This document shows, piece by piece, positions 51,683 to 61,154 of a stretch of 64,000 bases of DNA. Below the pieces are notes generated by a model that was not told where the DNA came from, searched no databases, and saw only the letters and a list, made by a program, of their open reading frames with translations. Position numbers and translations under genes: made by a program. The stretch comes from CBDBCU01 sp965243185 (GTDB lineage Bacteria > Chloroflexota > Dehalococcoidia > Lucifugimonadales > UBA3495): assembly GCA_965243185.1 (NCBI GenBank), contig OZ251531.1, positions 1,798,001-1,862,000 on the forward strand. Reading direction: 5' to 3'. The stretch's first letter is position 1. Each line of letters begins with the position of its first letter.

Positions 51683-54600
51683 ATGACCACCAACCGGGAC
51701 AACACCGCTGACGCCATTACCGCCCTACTGCGGGCGGGTTTGCGGCACATTCAGGGCCGGGGCAACGCCATCAGCGAGACGGCTACGCTGGACTTGCTGA
51801 TTAAGCCGACCCTGGAAGCCTTGGGCTATCCGGCGACTTATCGTTTCCCGGAATACGGGTGGCTGGGCAATCGGCTGGACGAATCCTGCTTTTTGCAGGA
51901 AGTGGACGCCAAGCCGGGGCAAGCGGCCATCATCGTCGAAGCCAAGCAGTACGGCGTTGACTTTGACAAAGTTCCGGCCGGCCAGGTCAGCGCCAACTCC
52001 CCCGACCAGCAAATTCAGCGTTACCTGCGGCAGCACAAAGCCAGCGGCCCCAACACCTTTGGGGTGCTGACCGATGGGGCCCGGTGGCGCCTTTACCGCC
52101 GCGCCGACCGCCCGTCCCGGGCCGCCGGCGCCGCCAACCGGGGCAACCCGGACATTGAGTTTCTGACCGAGTATAACTTCCTGCCCTTGGCGGATTCCGA
52201 ACCGGCGCTTTTGCCGGATTTGCTGGCGAACCTGCGGGAACAGTTAGCCGAGTTGGTCAGCCGGCTGTTCCGGGAAAATATCGCCTATGGCGTAACCAAC
52301 CTTTTCGCCGCGCCGCCGCCGGACAACTTGGCGGATGGACTCTTTTCGGTACTGGCGGAGTCGGGCCAGCCGGACGCCATATTGCGGCAAATGCTGGGAG
52401 AACCGGACGCCGTATTGCAATCCCGCGCGGAAGCGCCCTTAACCCTGACCGGCTTGCGGCAGCACTCCCACGATTATTATTGGGGGGATTATCACTATAT
52501 TCCCGGCTTGCCGCTCAAAACGGAGAATCCCGCCTTGTTCGCGCCAAAAGCAGTGGTGGCCGCTGTCCGTCTTGAACCGGGGATATATGATGGCGTTTCC
52601 CGGCCGGACGCGGCCTTGGCGGCCCGGGCTTTTGCCGGGGTTGACCCGTCGCGCGCCGCCGTAGTGCTGGCTTACACTTACACCGAGGCGGGCGGGATGG
52701 AAGCCCGGTTAGCGGTGGCGGCTAATGGGCAGGTCAATATGACCGCCGCCTTTGACCCTACTTTGGCCGCGCCCTCCGCCCGGGCCGCCGCCGACCAGCT
52801 ACTGCAACTGCTCCACCAACCGCCAACCGGCTTGACTGCGGAACAACTGATGCTGCCCCTGGAAGCGTCCCAACTGCGGCAGCAGTTCTACCAGGAAATC
52901 GCCCACTGGACGACCATGCAGCAGAAAGGCAAGGATTTGGCGCAACGGCAAGCCATCCTGCGCCATCTGGTGCGGGTGATGTTCGCCTGGATTCTCAAAG
53001 AGGAAACCTCATCCCGCCAGATCCCGCCGGAACTTTTTGAGCAAGCCTTTGCCAATGCCGCTTTGCCCAACGCCGACGATTACCACCGGGAAATCCTGCG
53101 CTTTCTCTTTCACCAGCGGCTGAATGTGCATCAGGATAAGCGGGGGGAGCATCCCGATGCCCGGATTAACGGGGCAATGGAGCCGGCGCCCTTTCTTAAC
53201 GGCTCCCTCTTTGCCTGGCACGATGACGATGACGTGCTGGATCTTCCGGCGGCCGCTTACTGGAGCACCGACTCGACCCAGCCCGGCCTCTTTACCATCC
53301 TGTCCCGCTACCACTGGACGCTGAATGAACACCGGCCGGGGGAGAGCGAGCAGACCTTGGATCCGGAACTGCTGAGCAACCTGTTTGAGCGGTTGATTAC
53401 GCCCACCGTCGAGGGGACGGTACCTCCGCTCCGTCAGCCGCAAGGCACTTACTACACGCCGGCGGATGTGGCCGACGAAATGGTCAAGGACGCCTTGGCC
53501 GCCGCGGTACGGGATTATGCCCCGGTCAGTATATCCGATGCCCAACTGCTGGCGCTGTTCGGCAGCAGCGACGCCGCCTTGCCGGAACTGACGCCACAAG
53601 AGACAGCAACACTGATCCGGCGCATCAAAGCGCTGCGGATTTTCGACCCGGCGGTGGGTTCCGGGGAGTTTCTGTTCAGCGTTTTGACGGCGTTGCGGCG
53701 GGCTTTGATCAAGCTGGAACCGTGGGACGCGCCCGTCGAGCCGATAGCCGACATCATCCGACATCAACTGGCCGGGCAGGACATCAACCCCCTGGCGGTG
53801 CAAATCACCCGGCTGCGGCTGTTCATCGCCATCACCGCCGCGGAACGCCATTACCCCGATCCGGAGCCGCTGCCCAATCTGGAAGCCCGCATCGTTTGCG
53901 CCGATACCCTGTCCACCGTGGCTAACCCGGAGTGGCGGCCGGAGCGGCCGGGGCAATTGACCGATGCCTTGCCGGAGTTGACTACTACGCTGACGGCCGC
54001 CGCCGTAAATCGGGCCGAATGGTTTGATGCCCATACCGAGGAAGCCAAGCAGGAAGTGCTAACCCGGCACGCTGAATTAAGCAATAACCTTAACCTGCTA
54101 CTCGACCAGAGGAAAGAACTGGCAAGCCCGGAACTGGTGGGGTTCGCCCAATCCAAGCTCTACGATGCGAACCGGTCAACGCCGCCGCCGGCCGCCACTG
54201 ATGCCCGGCTGCTGTTTTACGAAAATCCGTGGCGCGGTTTCGATGTGGTTATCGGCAATCCGCCTTACGAAGCCTTGGGCAAGTCGCTGGACAAGACGGC
54301 GGTAAATGCCTTGAAAGACCGCAAGGGGTATCAGACCACCAACGTTGGCGACCTTTACTCCCTGTTCTGCGAAACGGGCTTGGCTTTGGCTAACCCGGAG
54401 GGTGGGGTGGTTACGCTGATTGTGCCGCTGTCCATCTCTTTCGGGCAACAACAGCGGTCTATCCGACAAGTCTTTGAGCGGGCGTGCCGGGAAATCAGCT
54501 TGCGTCATTACGACAACAATCCCGGGCGGACTTTCACCAACAGTCCCACGGTGCGGGATATGCGGAACAACCAGCGCATTACCGTAGTCGTTGCCAAAGT

Positions 54601-55318
54601 CGGCAAAGGAGAAAAGACTTTCATCCGGACAACCGGACACCAACGCTGGCCGTCAGAGGATCGGGAGCGGTGTATTGCTCAAAAGGGTACGACTCCGCTC
54701 TTGGCCTTGCCGGAGGGCATTGACAGCCGCATAGCAGAGCAATGGGCGCGGATACCTACACCGGAAGTGGCTGCTATGGTGGGGGCCATAGTCAACCAAA
54801 AGAACACGGTAGGGAGCTACTACAGCGACGGCGGCGAAGTAATGCTGGCAATGCAACAAACCGCCAGGTATTTCATCAGCTCGTTGCCCGCAGGGTCGGT
54901 TTCCCCGAGGAGTGAAAACCAGTTCCCGGTTGCCACCGAGGCCGACCTGCATTTGCTGATGGCGGTTCTTAATGGGCATATCGGCTATGGTTGGTGGATG
55001 GTGTTCGGCGACGGGTTTCACGTCAATACCCACGAGTTGCTAAGTCTGACCATCCCGGATTCCTGGGTGGAGAACCCCCAACCGGCTATAGAATCGGGCG
55101 GCCGTCTGGTCGCCGCCATCCCCGATTGCATTACCATCCACCCGAGGCAGGGTGTTGAGTGGAAAAACGCGGACTTCCACACTCATAGGCCGGCGTTGAT
55201 TGAGGAAATTGACCGGCTGCACTTGGCGGCGTTGGGGTTCACCGGGGCGGCGCAGGACCAGCTGCTGGATCACTTGCGGATAATGCGCTCCAGCAGCAGT
55301 TGGCGTTACCCGGGGTGA
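51683..55318 (+). CDS. Eco57I-like restriction-modification methylase with N-terminal nuclease-like domain
   Basis: A 1211-residue protein. The N-terminus resembles a type I HsdR-like restriction domain: TLDLLIKPTLEALGYP, NRLDES and IIVEAKQYG; the EAK (about 85-87) would be the Glu-x-Lys of a PD-(D/E)XK nuclease. Then comes methyltransferase motif I IFDPAVGSGEFLF (about 653-665), with GTYYTPADVADEM before it, and motif IV IGNPPYEALGKS (about 857-868). C-terminal DNA-recognition region follows. This is a type IIG-like design, cutting and methylating in one chain. Placed 21 bases after the SDR gene. Confidence 0.82.
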   Translation: MTTNRDNTADAITALLRAGLRHIQGRGNAISETATLDLLIKPTLEALGYPATYRFPEYGWLGNRLDESCFLQEVDAKPGQAAIIVEAKQYGVDFDKVPAGQVSANSPDQQIQRYLRQHKASGPNTFGVLTDGARWRLYRRADRPSRAAGAANRGNPDIEFLTEYNFLPLADSEPALLPDLLANLREQLAELVSRLFRENIAYGVTNLFAAPPPDNLADGLFSVLAESGQPDAILRQMLGEPDAVLQSRAEAPLTLTGLRQHSHDYYWGDYHYIPGLPLKTENPALFAPKAVVAAVRLEPGIYDGVSRPDAALAARAFAGVDPSRAAVVLAYTYTEAGGMEARLAVAANGQVNMTAAFDPTLAAPSARAAADQLLQLLHQPPTGLTAEQLMLPLEASQLRQQFYQEIAHWTTMQQKGKDLAQRQAILRHLVRVMFAWILKEETSSRQIPPELFEQAFANAALPNADDYHREILRFLFHQRLNVHQDKRGEHPDARINGAMEPAPFLNGSLFAWHDDDDVLDLPAAAYWSTDSTQPGLFTILSRYHWTLNEHRPGESEQTLDPELLSNLFERLITPTVEGTVPPLRQPQGTYYTPADVADEMVKDALAAAVRDYAPVSISDAQLLALFGSSDAALPELTPQETATLIRRIKALRIFDPAVGSGEFLFSVLTALRRALIKLEPWDAPVEPIADIIRHQLAGQDINPLAVQITRLRLFIAITAAERHYPDPEPLPNLEARIVCADTLSTVANPEWRPERPGQLTDALPELTTTLTAAAVNRAEWFDAHTEEAKQEVLTRHAELSNNLNLLLDQRKELASPELVGFAQSKLYDANRSTPPPAATDARLLFYENPWRGFDVVIGNPPYEALGKSLDKTAVNALKDRKGYQTTNVGDLYSLFCETGLALANPEGGVVTLIVPLSISFGQQQRSIRQVFERACREISLRHYDNNPGRTFTNSPTVRDMRNNQRITVVVAKVGKGEKTFIRTTGHQRWPSEDRERCIAQKGTTPLLALPEGIDSRIAEQWARIPTPEVAAMVGAIVNQKNTVGSYYSDGGEVMLAMQQTARYFISSLPAGSVSPRSENQFPVATEADLHLLMAVLNGHIGYGWWMVFGDGFHVNTHELLSLTIPDSWVENPQPAIESGGRLVAAIPDCITIHPRQGVEWKNADFHTHRPALIEEIDRLHLAALGFTGAAQDQLLDHLRIMRSSSSWRYPG

Positions 55319-55337
55319 AACCCGCCCCGGCCCGTAT

Positions 55338-55366
55338 TTGACTAACGCCGCCGCCAATGCTACGCT
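55338..55366 (+). promoter_or_regulatory. Promoter of the DUF262-HEPN pair
   Basis: TTGACT (55338-55343), 17 bases, TACGCT (55361-55366), 48 bases before the ATG at 55415. Confidence 0.55.
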
Positions 55367-55414
55367 GAAAGCAGCTTTTTAGCGGCGCTAGTCGGTAGCT
55401 GGAGATGGACGGAA

Positions 55415-56542
55415 ATGGCAGTACGGGAAAGCGAGGATGCGGCCCGGTTTGACGGGGCGTGGGACGCAGAATTAGACACGGACCTGGAATTGGAACCAAT
55501 CACCTCCGAGCAAGAGGACTACGCCAGCTCCCCGGCGGACTGCCGGATTCACACCTTCCCGGCCGGCTTTGGTTTGCAAACCTGGTACGAGATGTGGCAG
55601 GACGGGGAAGTTATCCTCCCCAAGTTTCAGCGCGGCTATGCGTGGACGCCGGAGCAAGCCAGCCGGCTGATGGAGTCTTTCCTGCTGGGGGAGTCGGTGC
55701 CGCCGGTCTATCTGTACCTCGCATACCGCTCGGTGGACTTCCTGGTGCTGGACGGGCAGCAGCGGCTGAAAAGCGTCTTTTACTTTCTGGAGGGACGCTT
55801 TGGCGCGGATACCCCGTTCCCGGGCCAGGAGTTTCGGCTGACCGGGTTGAGTCCGGGCAAGCGGTTCAAGGGGCGGACTTTTAACGACCTGGGGACTTGG
55901 TCCCAAAAAGTGATTAAGTACCAGATGATCGACGCTCAGGTGGTGCAACCCCTTGGCCCGGGCGATTACGCCAGCGTGTACCCGATTTTTGAGTGGCTGC
56001 GCAACAACGGCGCCGACCGTTCCCTTCAGGAAGTACGCAACGGCATTTATAACGGCCGCTTTGTGGAGTTCCTGCGGGAGCTGAACCGCAATCCCCAGTG
56101 GCGGCAGATTTTGGGGAAAGCGTCTCCGGACCGTCGGGAGCGGGATGTGGAGCTGCTGACGCGTTTCCTTGCCCTGCGGGATACTGGGGACTACCGGAAG
56201 CCGATGAAGGATTTTCTGTCCCGGTTTATGCAGGAGAATCGGGAGGCGCCGGAAGGGGTTTTAGCCCAACGGGGGCAGCTATTTCGGGAAACCTGCGGGC
56301 AAGTGGTGGCCGCGCTGGGGACGCAGCCTTTTCACGGGAAGTCCGGCTTGAATGTGGCGGCGCTGGATGCGGTTATGGTGGCATTTTCGGAGAACTTGGA
56401 CCGGGTTCCGGCGGATATTAAAGCCCGTTATCAGCAACTGCGCGGGGATGCTGAGTTCGTTGCTGACACCCGGCAAGGGACTACGGAGGCCGCGGTGGTA
56501 CAGCGGCGTTTGGCGCAAGCCAAGACGGTTTTGTTCGGGTAG
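55415..56542 (+). CDS. DUF262 (ParB/Srx-like) protein
   Basis: A 375-residue protein with the DUF262 hallmarks: LPKFQRGYAWTPEQASRLME (about 68-87), LLGESVPPVYLY, and LDGQQRLKSVFYF (about 111-123), where the DGQQR motif is the nucleotide-binding/hydrolysis element of the ParB/sulfiredoxin-like fold, as in GmrS. It lacks the DUF1524 HNH half of a GmrSD protein. An acidic N-terminal tail of about 45 residues precedes. It is followed after 5 bases by a HEPN gene. DUF262 and this type of HEPN protein are known to be linked, suggesting a two-gene nucleotide-sensing RNase system. Confidence 0.85.
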   Translation: MAVRESEDAARFDGAWDAELDTDLELEPITSEQEDYASSPADCRIHTFPAGFGLQTWYEMWQDGEVILPKFQRGYAWTPEQASRLMESFLLGESVPPVYLYLAYRSVDFLVLDGQQRLKSVFYFLEGRFGADTPFPGQEFRLTGLSPGKRFKGRTFNDLGTWSQKVIKYQMIDAQVVQPLGPGDYASVYPIFEWLRNNGADRSLQEVRNGIYNGRFVEFLRELNRNPQWRQILGKASPDRRERDVELLTRFLALRDTGDYRKPMKDFLSRFMQENREAPEGVLAQRGQLFRETCGQVVAALGTQPFHGKSGLNVAALDAVMVAFSENLDRVPADIKARYQQLRGDAEFVADTRQGTTEAAVVQRRLAQAKTVLFG

Positions 56543-56547
56543 CGGCC

Positions 56548-57033
56548 GTGCGGATTGAACGGATTGACCAGATACTGGAAGTTTGCGCGCGGCATCTGGA
56601 GGCTACCGATTCCTACGGCACCGCGATTGAGAACCTGCTGGCCTATGCGCTGGTAGTCCGGGTGTACGCCGAGTTTGAACAGCAAATCGATGCCATCATT
56701 GAGGAGAAACAGGACTCGATTGGCGATTTGGCGGCGCGCGCCGTTTTCGGAGATTTGGCTCGAGTTCGGGGCATTCGCTTTCGCAACTTGTCGGATCTGT
56801 TTGCCCGGTTGGGGGAGCAGTATCGGGCGAGCTGGGCTGCGCGGCAGTCGCAAAATCCGCAGGCAGTTACCGCTTACGGCCTGCTCTTGGAACAGCGGCA
56901 TCGCACCGCCCATTTGGAAGGGACCGCCGCTACTTTTCAGGATGTCCGGGCTTGGTATGAGGCGGGGCATATTGTGCTGGATTTCTTTCGGGAAATTTTG
57001 CAGTCTGTTGACCCGGGGCAGTTGCCCCACTAA
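56548..57033 (+). CDS. HEPN RNase partner of DUF262 (MAE_28990-like)
   Basis: A 161-residue helical protein. The sequence EQRHRTAHLEG contains Arg117 and His122, giving Rx4H, the catalytic motif of HEPN RNases. The N-terminal helix carries IENLLAYALVVRVYAEFEQQ, as in the MAE_28990/MAE_18760-like group. GTG start 5 bases after the DUF262 stop. Expected to act as an RNase effector controlled by the DUF262 partner. The family assignment is from motif and operon context. Confidence 0.72.
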   Translation: MRIERIDQILEVCARHLEATDSYGTAIENLLAYALVVRVYAEFEQQIDAIIEEKQDSIGDLAARAVFGDLARVRGIRFRNLSDLFARLGEQYRASWAARQSQNPQAVTAYGLLLEQRHRTAHLEGTAATFQDVRAWYEAGHIVLDFFREILQSVDPGQLPH

Positions 57034-57111
57034 CCTTTAGGCAGCCCCGAATTGCGGCGGCGGCAATTTCAATTCCTAGACTTTCATTCCCTCGACAAGG
57101 AGGCGCCGGCG

Positions 57112-58734
57112 ATGACGATGCACTACCCCTTGCTGGTTTCCCGGATGCTGGAACGGGCCAAAACCGTCTTTCCCGACAAGGAAATCATTACCCGCGTTGA
57201 CGGCGGTGTCCACCGCTACGCCTACCGCGACCTGGCCGGACGGGTCAGCCGCCTCTGCAACGCTTTGGCCGGCTTGGGCGTGCAGCAAGGCGACCGGGTT
57301 GGCACCTTTGCCTGGAACACCTACCGCCACCTCGAAGCCTACTTCGCCGCCCCCACTATGGGCGCGGTCATCCATACCATCAACATCCGCCTGGCTGCCG
57401 AGGATTTGGTCTATATCATCAACCACGCCGGGGACAAGGTACTGCTCATCGACCCGGACTTGGCGCCGGTTATCGCCGCCATCGCCCCCCACCTGGAATC
57501 CGTGGCGCATTACATCCTGCTGACCGACGGGCCGGTGGCGGATAGCGGCCTGCCGGCAGTCCTCAGCTACGAGGAACTGCTGGCGGCGGCGTCCGATAGC
57601 TTTGCGCCGGTCGAGTTGGATGAATACGCTCCGGCCGGTTTGTGCTACACCTCAGCCACTACCGGGCGGCCCAAGGGCGTGGTCTATAGCCACCGCAGCC
57701 TGTACCTCCATTCCCTGACCCAGTGCATGGCCGATGTAGTGGCTTTTTCCGAGCGGGATACGGCGATGGCCATTGTGCCGATGTTTCACGCCAACTGCTG
57801 GGGCTTTCCCTATTCCTGCACTATGGTAGGCGCCAATCAGGTGATGCCCGGCGTCCGTCCCGACCCGCCCGCCATCTGCGAACTGATTGACCGGCATCGG
57901 GTCACCGTCAGCGCGGGAGTGCCGACCATCTGGGTCGGCTTGCTGGACTATCTGGAGCGTTCCGGGGCCAGCTACGACTTTTCCTCCTTGCGGGAAGTTA
58001 TCAGCGGCGGCTCCGCCCTGCCGGTCAGCGTCATCCAAGCCTACCGGGAACGGCTGGGCGTCAATCTTGTTCACGCCTACGGAATGACCGAAGCCACACC
58101 CATTGTTACCTACAACCACCGCAAATCGGGGCTGGACGGCTTGCCCCCGTCGGAACAGGATGAACTGGCCGGCAAGCAGGGTTTGCTGGTCGCCGGTCTG
58201 GATATGAAACTGGTGGATGACGCCGGCCGGGAACTGCCCTGGGACGGCGAGCAGCGCGGCGAACTGCTCTTTCGCGGCCCCTGGCTGGCTGCCGAATACT
58301 ACAACGATGACCGCACCGCCGAAACCTTTATCGACGGCTGGTACCACAGCGGCGACATTGCGTCGATTGACCCGGAGGGCTATGTGCAGATTGGCGACCG
58401 GGTTAGGGATATGGTCAAGAGCGGCGGGGAGTGGATTTCCTCGGTGGATTTGGAAACCGCCATCATCGCCCATCCGGCGGTGCTGGAGGCGGCGGTTATA
58501 GCGATACCCCATCCCACTTGGCAAGAGCGGCCGCTGGCTTGCGTCGTCCCTCGGCAAGAGGCCGCCGCTACTCTTGACCAAGCCGCGGTGCTGGACTTTA
58601 TCAAGGACAGGTTCGCCCGCTGGTGGCTGCCGGATGCGGTGGTCTTTATGGCGGAAATCCCCAAAACCAGCGTGGGCAAATTCGACAAAAAGGTTCTGCG
58701 GGAACGGTTTCAGGACTTTAAGGCGGGGGAGTAG
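57112..58734 (+). CDS. Acyl-CoA synthetase (AMP-binding, long/medium-chain fatty-acid type)
   Basis: A 540-residue adenylate-forming ligase. Motifs in order: CYTSATTGRPKGVVYSH (P-loop, with Ala where Gly is usual), YGMTEATPIV, GWYHSGDIASIDPEGYVQIG, and GKFDKKVLR containing the catalytic Lys near the C-terminus. It activates a carboxylic acid with ATP and CoA; the substrate is not determined. AAGGAGG at 57098-57104 supports the ATG at 57112; a start at 57052 is less likely. Convergent with the Hic genes (15 bases). Confidence 0.9.
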   Translation: MTMHYPLLVSRMLERAKTVFPDKEIITRVDGGVHRYAYRDLAGRVSRLCNALAGLGVQQGDRVGTFAWNTYRHLEAYFAAPTMGAVIHTINIRLAAEDLVYIINHAGDKVLLIDPDLAPVIAAIAPHLESVAHYILLTDGPVADSGLPAVLSYEELLAAASDSFAPVELDEYAPAGLCYTSATTGRPKGVVYSHRSLYLHSLTQCMADVVAFSERDTAMAIVPMFHANCWGFPYSCTMVGANQVMPGVRPDPPAICELIDRHRVTVSAGVPTIWVGLLDYLERSGASYDFSSLREVISGGSALPVSVIQAYRERLGVNLVHAYGMTEATPIVTYNHRKSGLDGLPPSEQDELAGKQGLLVAGLDMKLVDDAGRELPWDGEQRGELLFRGPWLAAEYYNDDRTAETFIDGWYHSGDIASIDPEGYVQIGDRVRDMVKSGGEWISSVDLETAIIAHPAVLEAAVIAIPHPTWQERPLACVVPRQEAAATLDQAAVLDFIKDRFARWWLPDAVVFMAEIPKTSVGKFDKKVLRERFQDFKAGE

Positions 58735-58749
58735 CCGCGCCGGCAATCC

Positions 58750-58962
58750 TTAAATCCTAATCACTTCGTCCCTTACGAAGTGGAGGTTAATCAGTTTGGG
58801 CTTTTCCTCCGGGGCGAAATGGGCGGCTACGGCGTCCCGCACCGTTTGCTGCAACTCTTTCCAAGTGGCGGCGCCGGTGGTAATGGGATAGCCTACCGCG
58901 CAGGCCGAGTAGCCGCCCTTGGGCGATTCCTCGACCCGGAAAATGATTTCCTTGAACGCCAT
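58750..58962 (-). CDS. hicB: HicB-like antitoxin, second copy
   Basis: A 70-residue protein with the HicB fold: EIIFRVEESPKGGYSACAVG and INLHFVRDEVIRI. About half of its residues match the HicB at 59247 (shared TWKEL/DWKEL, VRDAV, HF-PEE-P-L-N-HFVRDEVI). It comes last in a HicB-HicA-HicB array, 36 bases after HicA. No DNA-binding C-terminal helix is seen, so autoregulation is uncertain. Confidence 0.75.
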   Translation of the reverse strand: MAFKEIIFRVEESPKGGYSACAVGYPITTGAATWKELQQTVRDAVAAHFAPEEKPKLINLHFVRDEVIRI

Positions 58963-58998
58963 TTTAACCTCCGGTGGGAATGATGTTCGACAAGCCGC

Positions 58999-59250
58999 CT
59001 ACCGGCCGAACAGTTGCTCGGCTACTTCCTCCCGGCCAGTTTCCAGATAGGCCGCTACGCTGTTGAGGATGTCAATGAGCGTGGGAACCTTGATGGGATT
59101 ATGCCGGGGAATGGAGACATACCCCGGATAGCCCATATAGTTGCTGACCAGCCGTATATGACTGCCGGTTTGTCGGATTAGAGTATAGCCGTAATGCCGA
59201 CGCAGCAAGGCGACTAACTCCATCCCCGTTATGTCCCGGGGTAGTCTCAC
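58999..59250 (-). CDS. hicA: HicA toxin
   Basis: An 83-residue HicA-type mRNA interferase. It has the characteristic start LPRDITGMELVALLRRHYGY, then RQTGSHIRL, where His is the catalytic residue in a GSH motif, and PRHNPIKVPTL near the end. It blocks translation by cleaving mRNA. ATG overlaps the upstream HicB stop by 4 bases (ATGA). Flanked on both sides by HicB-like antitoxins. Confidence 0.85.
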   Translation of the reverse strand: MRLPRDITGMELVALLRRHYGYTLIRQTGSHIRLVSNYMGYPGYVSIPRHNPIKVPTLIDILNSVAAYLETGREEVAEQLFGR

Positions 59251-59459
59251 GCCGCAATCACTTCATCCCTTACGAAGTGAATGTTGACCAACTGCGGCCG
59301 TTCCTCCGGGTCAAAGTGGCACTCGACGGCGTCCCTCACCATTGCCTTCAGCTCTTTCCAGTCCTCGGCTTGGGTAAAGATGCCGTAGCCCAAAGCGTGG
59401 GCGCAGTAGCCTCCGCTTTCCAAGTCCTCCTCCACCGCAAAGGTTACTTCCTTTGGCAT
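59247..59459 (-). CDS. hicB: HicB-like antitoxin, first copy
   Basis: A 70-residue HicB-like protein (EVTFAVEEDLESGGYCAHAL; VNIHFVRDEVIAA). It is the first gene of the array and is translationally coupled to HicA. GGAGGTCGA-type site before the ATG. As the first antitoxin it is the likely cognate partner of HicA. Short length, with only the toxin-binding fold. Confidence 0.82.
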   Translation of the reverse strand: MPKEVTFAVEEDLESGGYCAHALGYGIFTQAEDWKELKAMVRDAVECHFDPEERPQLVNIHFVRDEVIAA

Positions 59460-59513
59460 ATTCGACCTCCTTTTGCCGGGTAGTTTAACCTTGCCCGCCC
59501 GGTCTTAGCAAGG

Positions 59514-60923
59514 CTAGCTAAACCCGAACAGCGGCGGAAAGCCGGCGGCTACGATTACCGCCCACACCGCATAGACCGGCAGGTAAGCCGTTTGCCACCG
59601 CTCCAAGGCGGCGAACTTCGCCCGGCCGCGTAGGAATTGCAGGTAAAGCCACGCCGCCCCGGCCAAGTTGACCAACAGGATCAGGTTCTCCCCCAGTGCC
59701 GCCGTTTTGTTGGCGCTGAACCCGAACTCGGTAATGCGGGCGGCGATGGCGGACAACGCTACCCCGTCGGCAATGATGGCGCTGATTATCAGCAGGAGAG
59801 TCAGCCAGTCAAACAGATTAGGGGCATCCTGCGGCCGGCGGGCTGATATGCCGTACAAAACCAGTCCCAAGACCAGTACCAGCAGCAGGTCAAAGCCAAT
59901 CAAAGCCTCCCGCTGGGCGTCCACGCCGCGCCCCGTCCAGACCATCGCAGTCAGGAAAGCCAGCAGCATCACCGCCACTAGGGGGGTAAAGACCCGGGCC
60001 AGCAGCGGGGCCAAGTTTTCCATCACCCGCTGCCGGGATTCGACCAGCCATGCCGCGACAATAACCGCCCCGGCCGCGCAGCCGGGCAGCAGCCAGATTC
60101 CGACAAAATCGGCAACATCTAACCCGATGGCATAGAACAGGGCAAAAGTCAGCCCGGTCAGCAACCCGCCGCCCATCGCAATCAGGGCGTAGTAGATAAG
60201 CAGCTCCCCGGAAAAGCGGATAAAGTCCATCCGCCCGGCCGCCGACCGCCAGCGGCCGCCGGTATAAGCCAGCCCCACCGCCAGCCAAAGGAATATGGGC
60301 AGATGCAGGGCGGTCAGCAGCAGGGTAGCCGCCGGCTCGCCGTCCAGTTCATAGGGGTAAATGTTGGCAATGACGGCGGCGGCGACAAAGGGCAAAGCCA
60401 GCCAGAGGCATTGGGCCCGGTTCAACTGCCGTTTCCAGGCAAAGTAGCCAGCCAGCAAGGGCAGGACAAAGAACGGGGCATTGCGGAGATAGAACAACGC
60501 GCCCTCCGCACTGTCCAGAGCAAAACCGAACAGACGGGGAGCTTGCACCAGAAATCCCGCCGCTACTGCCAAGCCAATCACCACCGCCAATTCGACCCGC
60601 CAACCGGCGGCGGTAGCGGCGGCAACGGACGGCGGCCGTTCAGTAACCGAACCGGGCACGACGGCCGCATCCGGCGGCGCTGGCCACAGTTCCCGGCAGT
60701 ATTCCCGGGCAAAATCCCGGGTCGGGGCATCGCCGGCGGCCAAGCGGCTCAAGGCGACAAGAAAGGCTTCGGCGGCGGACAAATCGGCCGCTTGCAAGGC
60801 CGCCGCCGGCTCCCGCAGGCGGCTTTCCAATTCCGCCAAGTCGGCGTCGAGTTGCCCTCGGCGGCGCAAGTAATCCCGCCACCGGGCAATCAGTTCATCC
60901 ATAGTATTTCCATTGCCAGCCAT
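59514..60923 (-). CDS. Multi-helix membrane protein with permease-prefix-like N-terminus
   Basis: A 469-residue protein. The cytoplasmic N-terminus (DELIARWRDYLRRRGQLDADLAELESRL) resembles the permease prefix domain that precedes many transporters. About twelve membrane helices follow from residue 110 to the end, in a DUF4153-like pattern (VLYGISARRPQDAPNLFDWL). No substrate-binding motif is recognised. An in-frame Met8 start (60902) is possible. It is the sole minus-strand gene between the Hic array and the C-tract gene; function unknown, probable transport or sensing at the inner membrane. Confidence 0.7.
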   Translation of the reverse strand: MAGNGNTMDELIARWRDYLRRRGQLDADLAELESRLREPAAALQAADLSAAEAFLVALSRLAAGDAPTRDFAREYCRELWPAPPDAAVVPGSVTERPPSVAAATAAGWRVELAVVIGLAVAAGFLVQAPRLFGFALDSAEGALFYLRNAPFFVLPLLAGYFAWKRQLNRAQCLWLALPFVAAAVIANIYPYELDGEPAATLLLTALHLPIFLWLAVGLAYTGGRWRSAAGRMDFIRFSGELLIYYALIAMGGGLLTGLTFALFYAIGLDVADFVGIWLLPGCAAGAVIVAAWLVESRQRVMENLAPLLARVFTPLVAVMLLAFLTAMVWTGRGVDAQREALIGFDLLLVLVLGLVLYGISARRPQDAPNLFDWLTLLLIISAIIADGVALSAIAARITEFGFSANKTAALGENLILLVNLAGAAWLYLQFLRGRAKFAALERWQTAYLPVYAVWAVIVAAGFPPLFGFS

Positions 60924-61113
60924 AGAGGGGTAGCATATAGCAGCGGGGGTTAAGTTTCAACCGGCGGGGCGGGAAAAACTTGCTGCCTTTTCCCCGGGGT
61001 GTTAGACTGACGCCGCTTTGCTGCCTTATTTTCCAAAATATGCCTTTAACCGGATGCCGGCGCGGGCGGGAAGCGCGGGCGAGGTGACAATGCCTTGCCC
61101 GACCGATAATAGT

Positions 61114-61134
61114 CCCCCCCCCCCCCCCCCCCCC
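61114..61134 (+). repeat. 21-cytosine homopolymer
   Basis: An uninterrupted run of 21 C between ATG 61090 and the main frame of the membrane protein. The assembled length puts ATG 61090 out of frame: it reads MPCPTDNSPPPPPPP and stops at 61230. A tract of 19 or 22 C would join the frames. Confidence 0.9.
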
Positions 61135-61154
61135 GCGAATGCCGGCGGCAAAAG

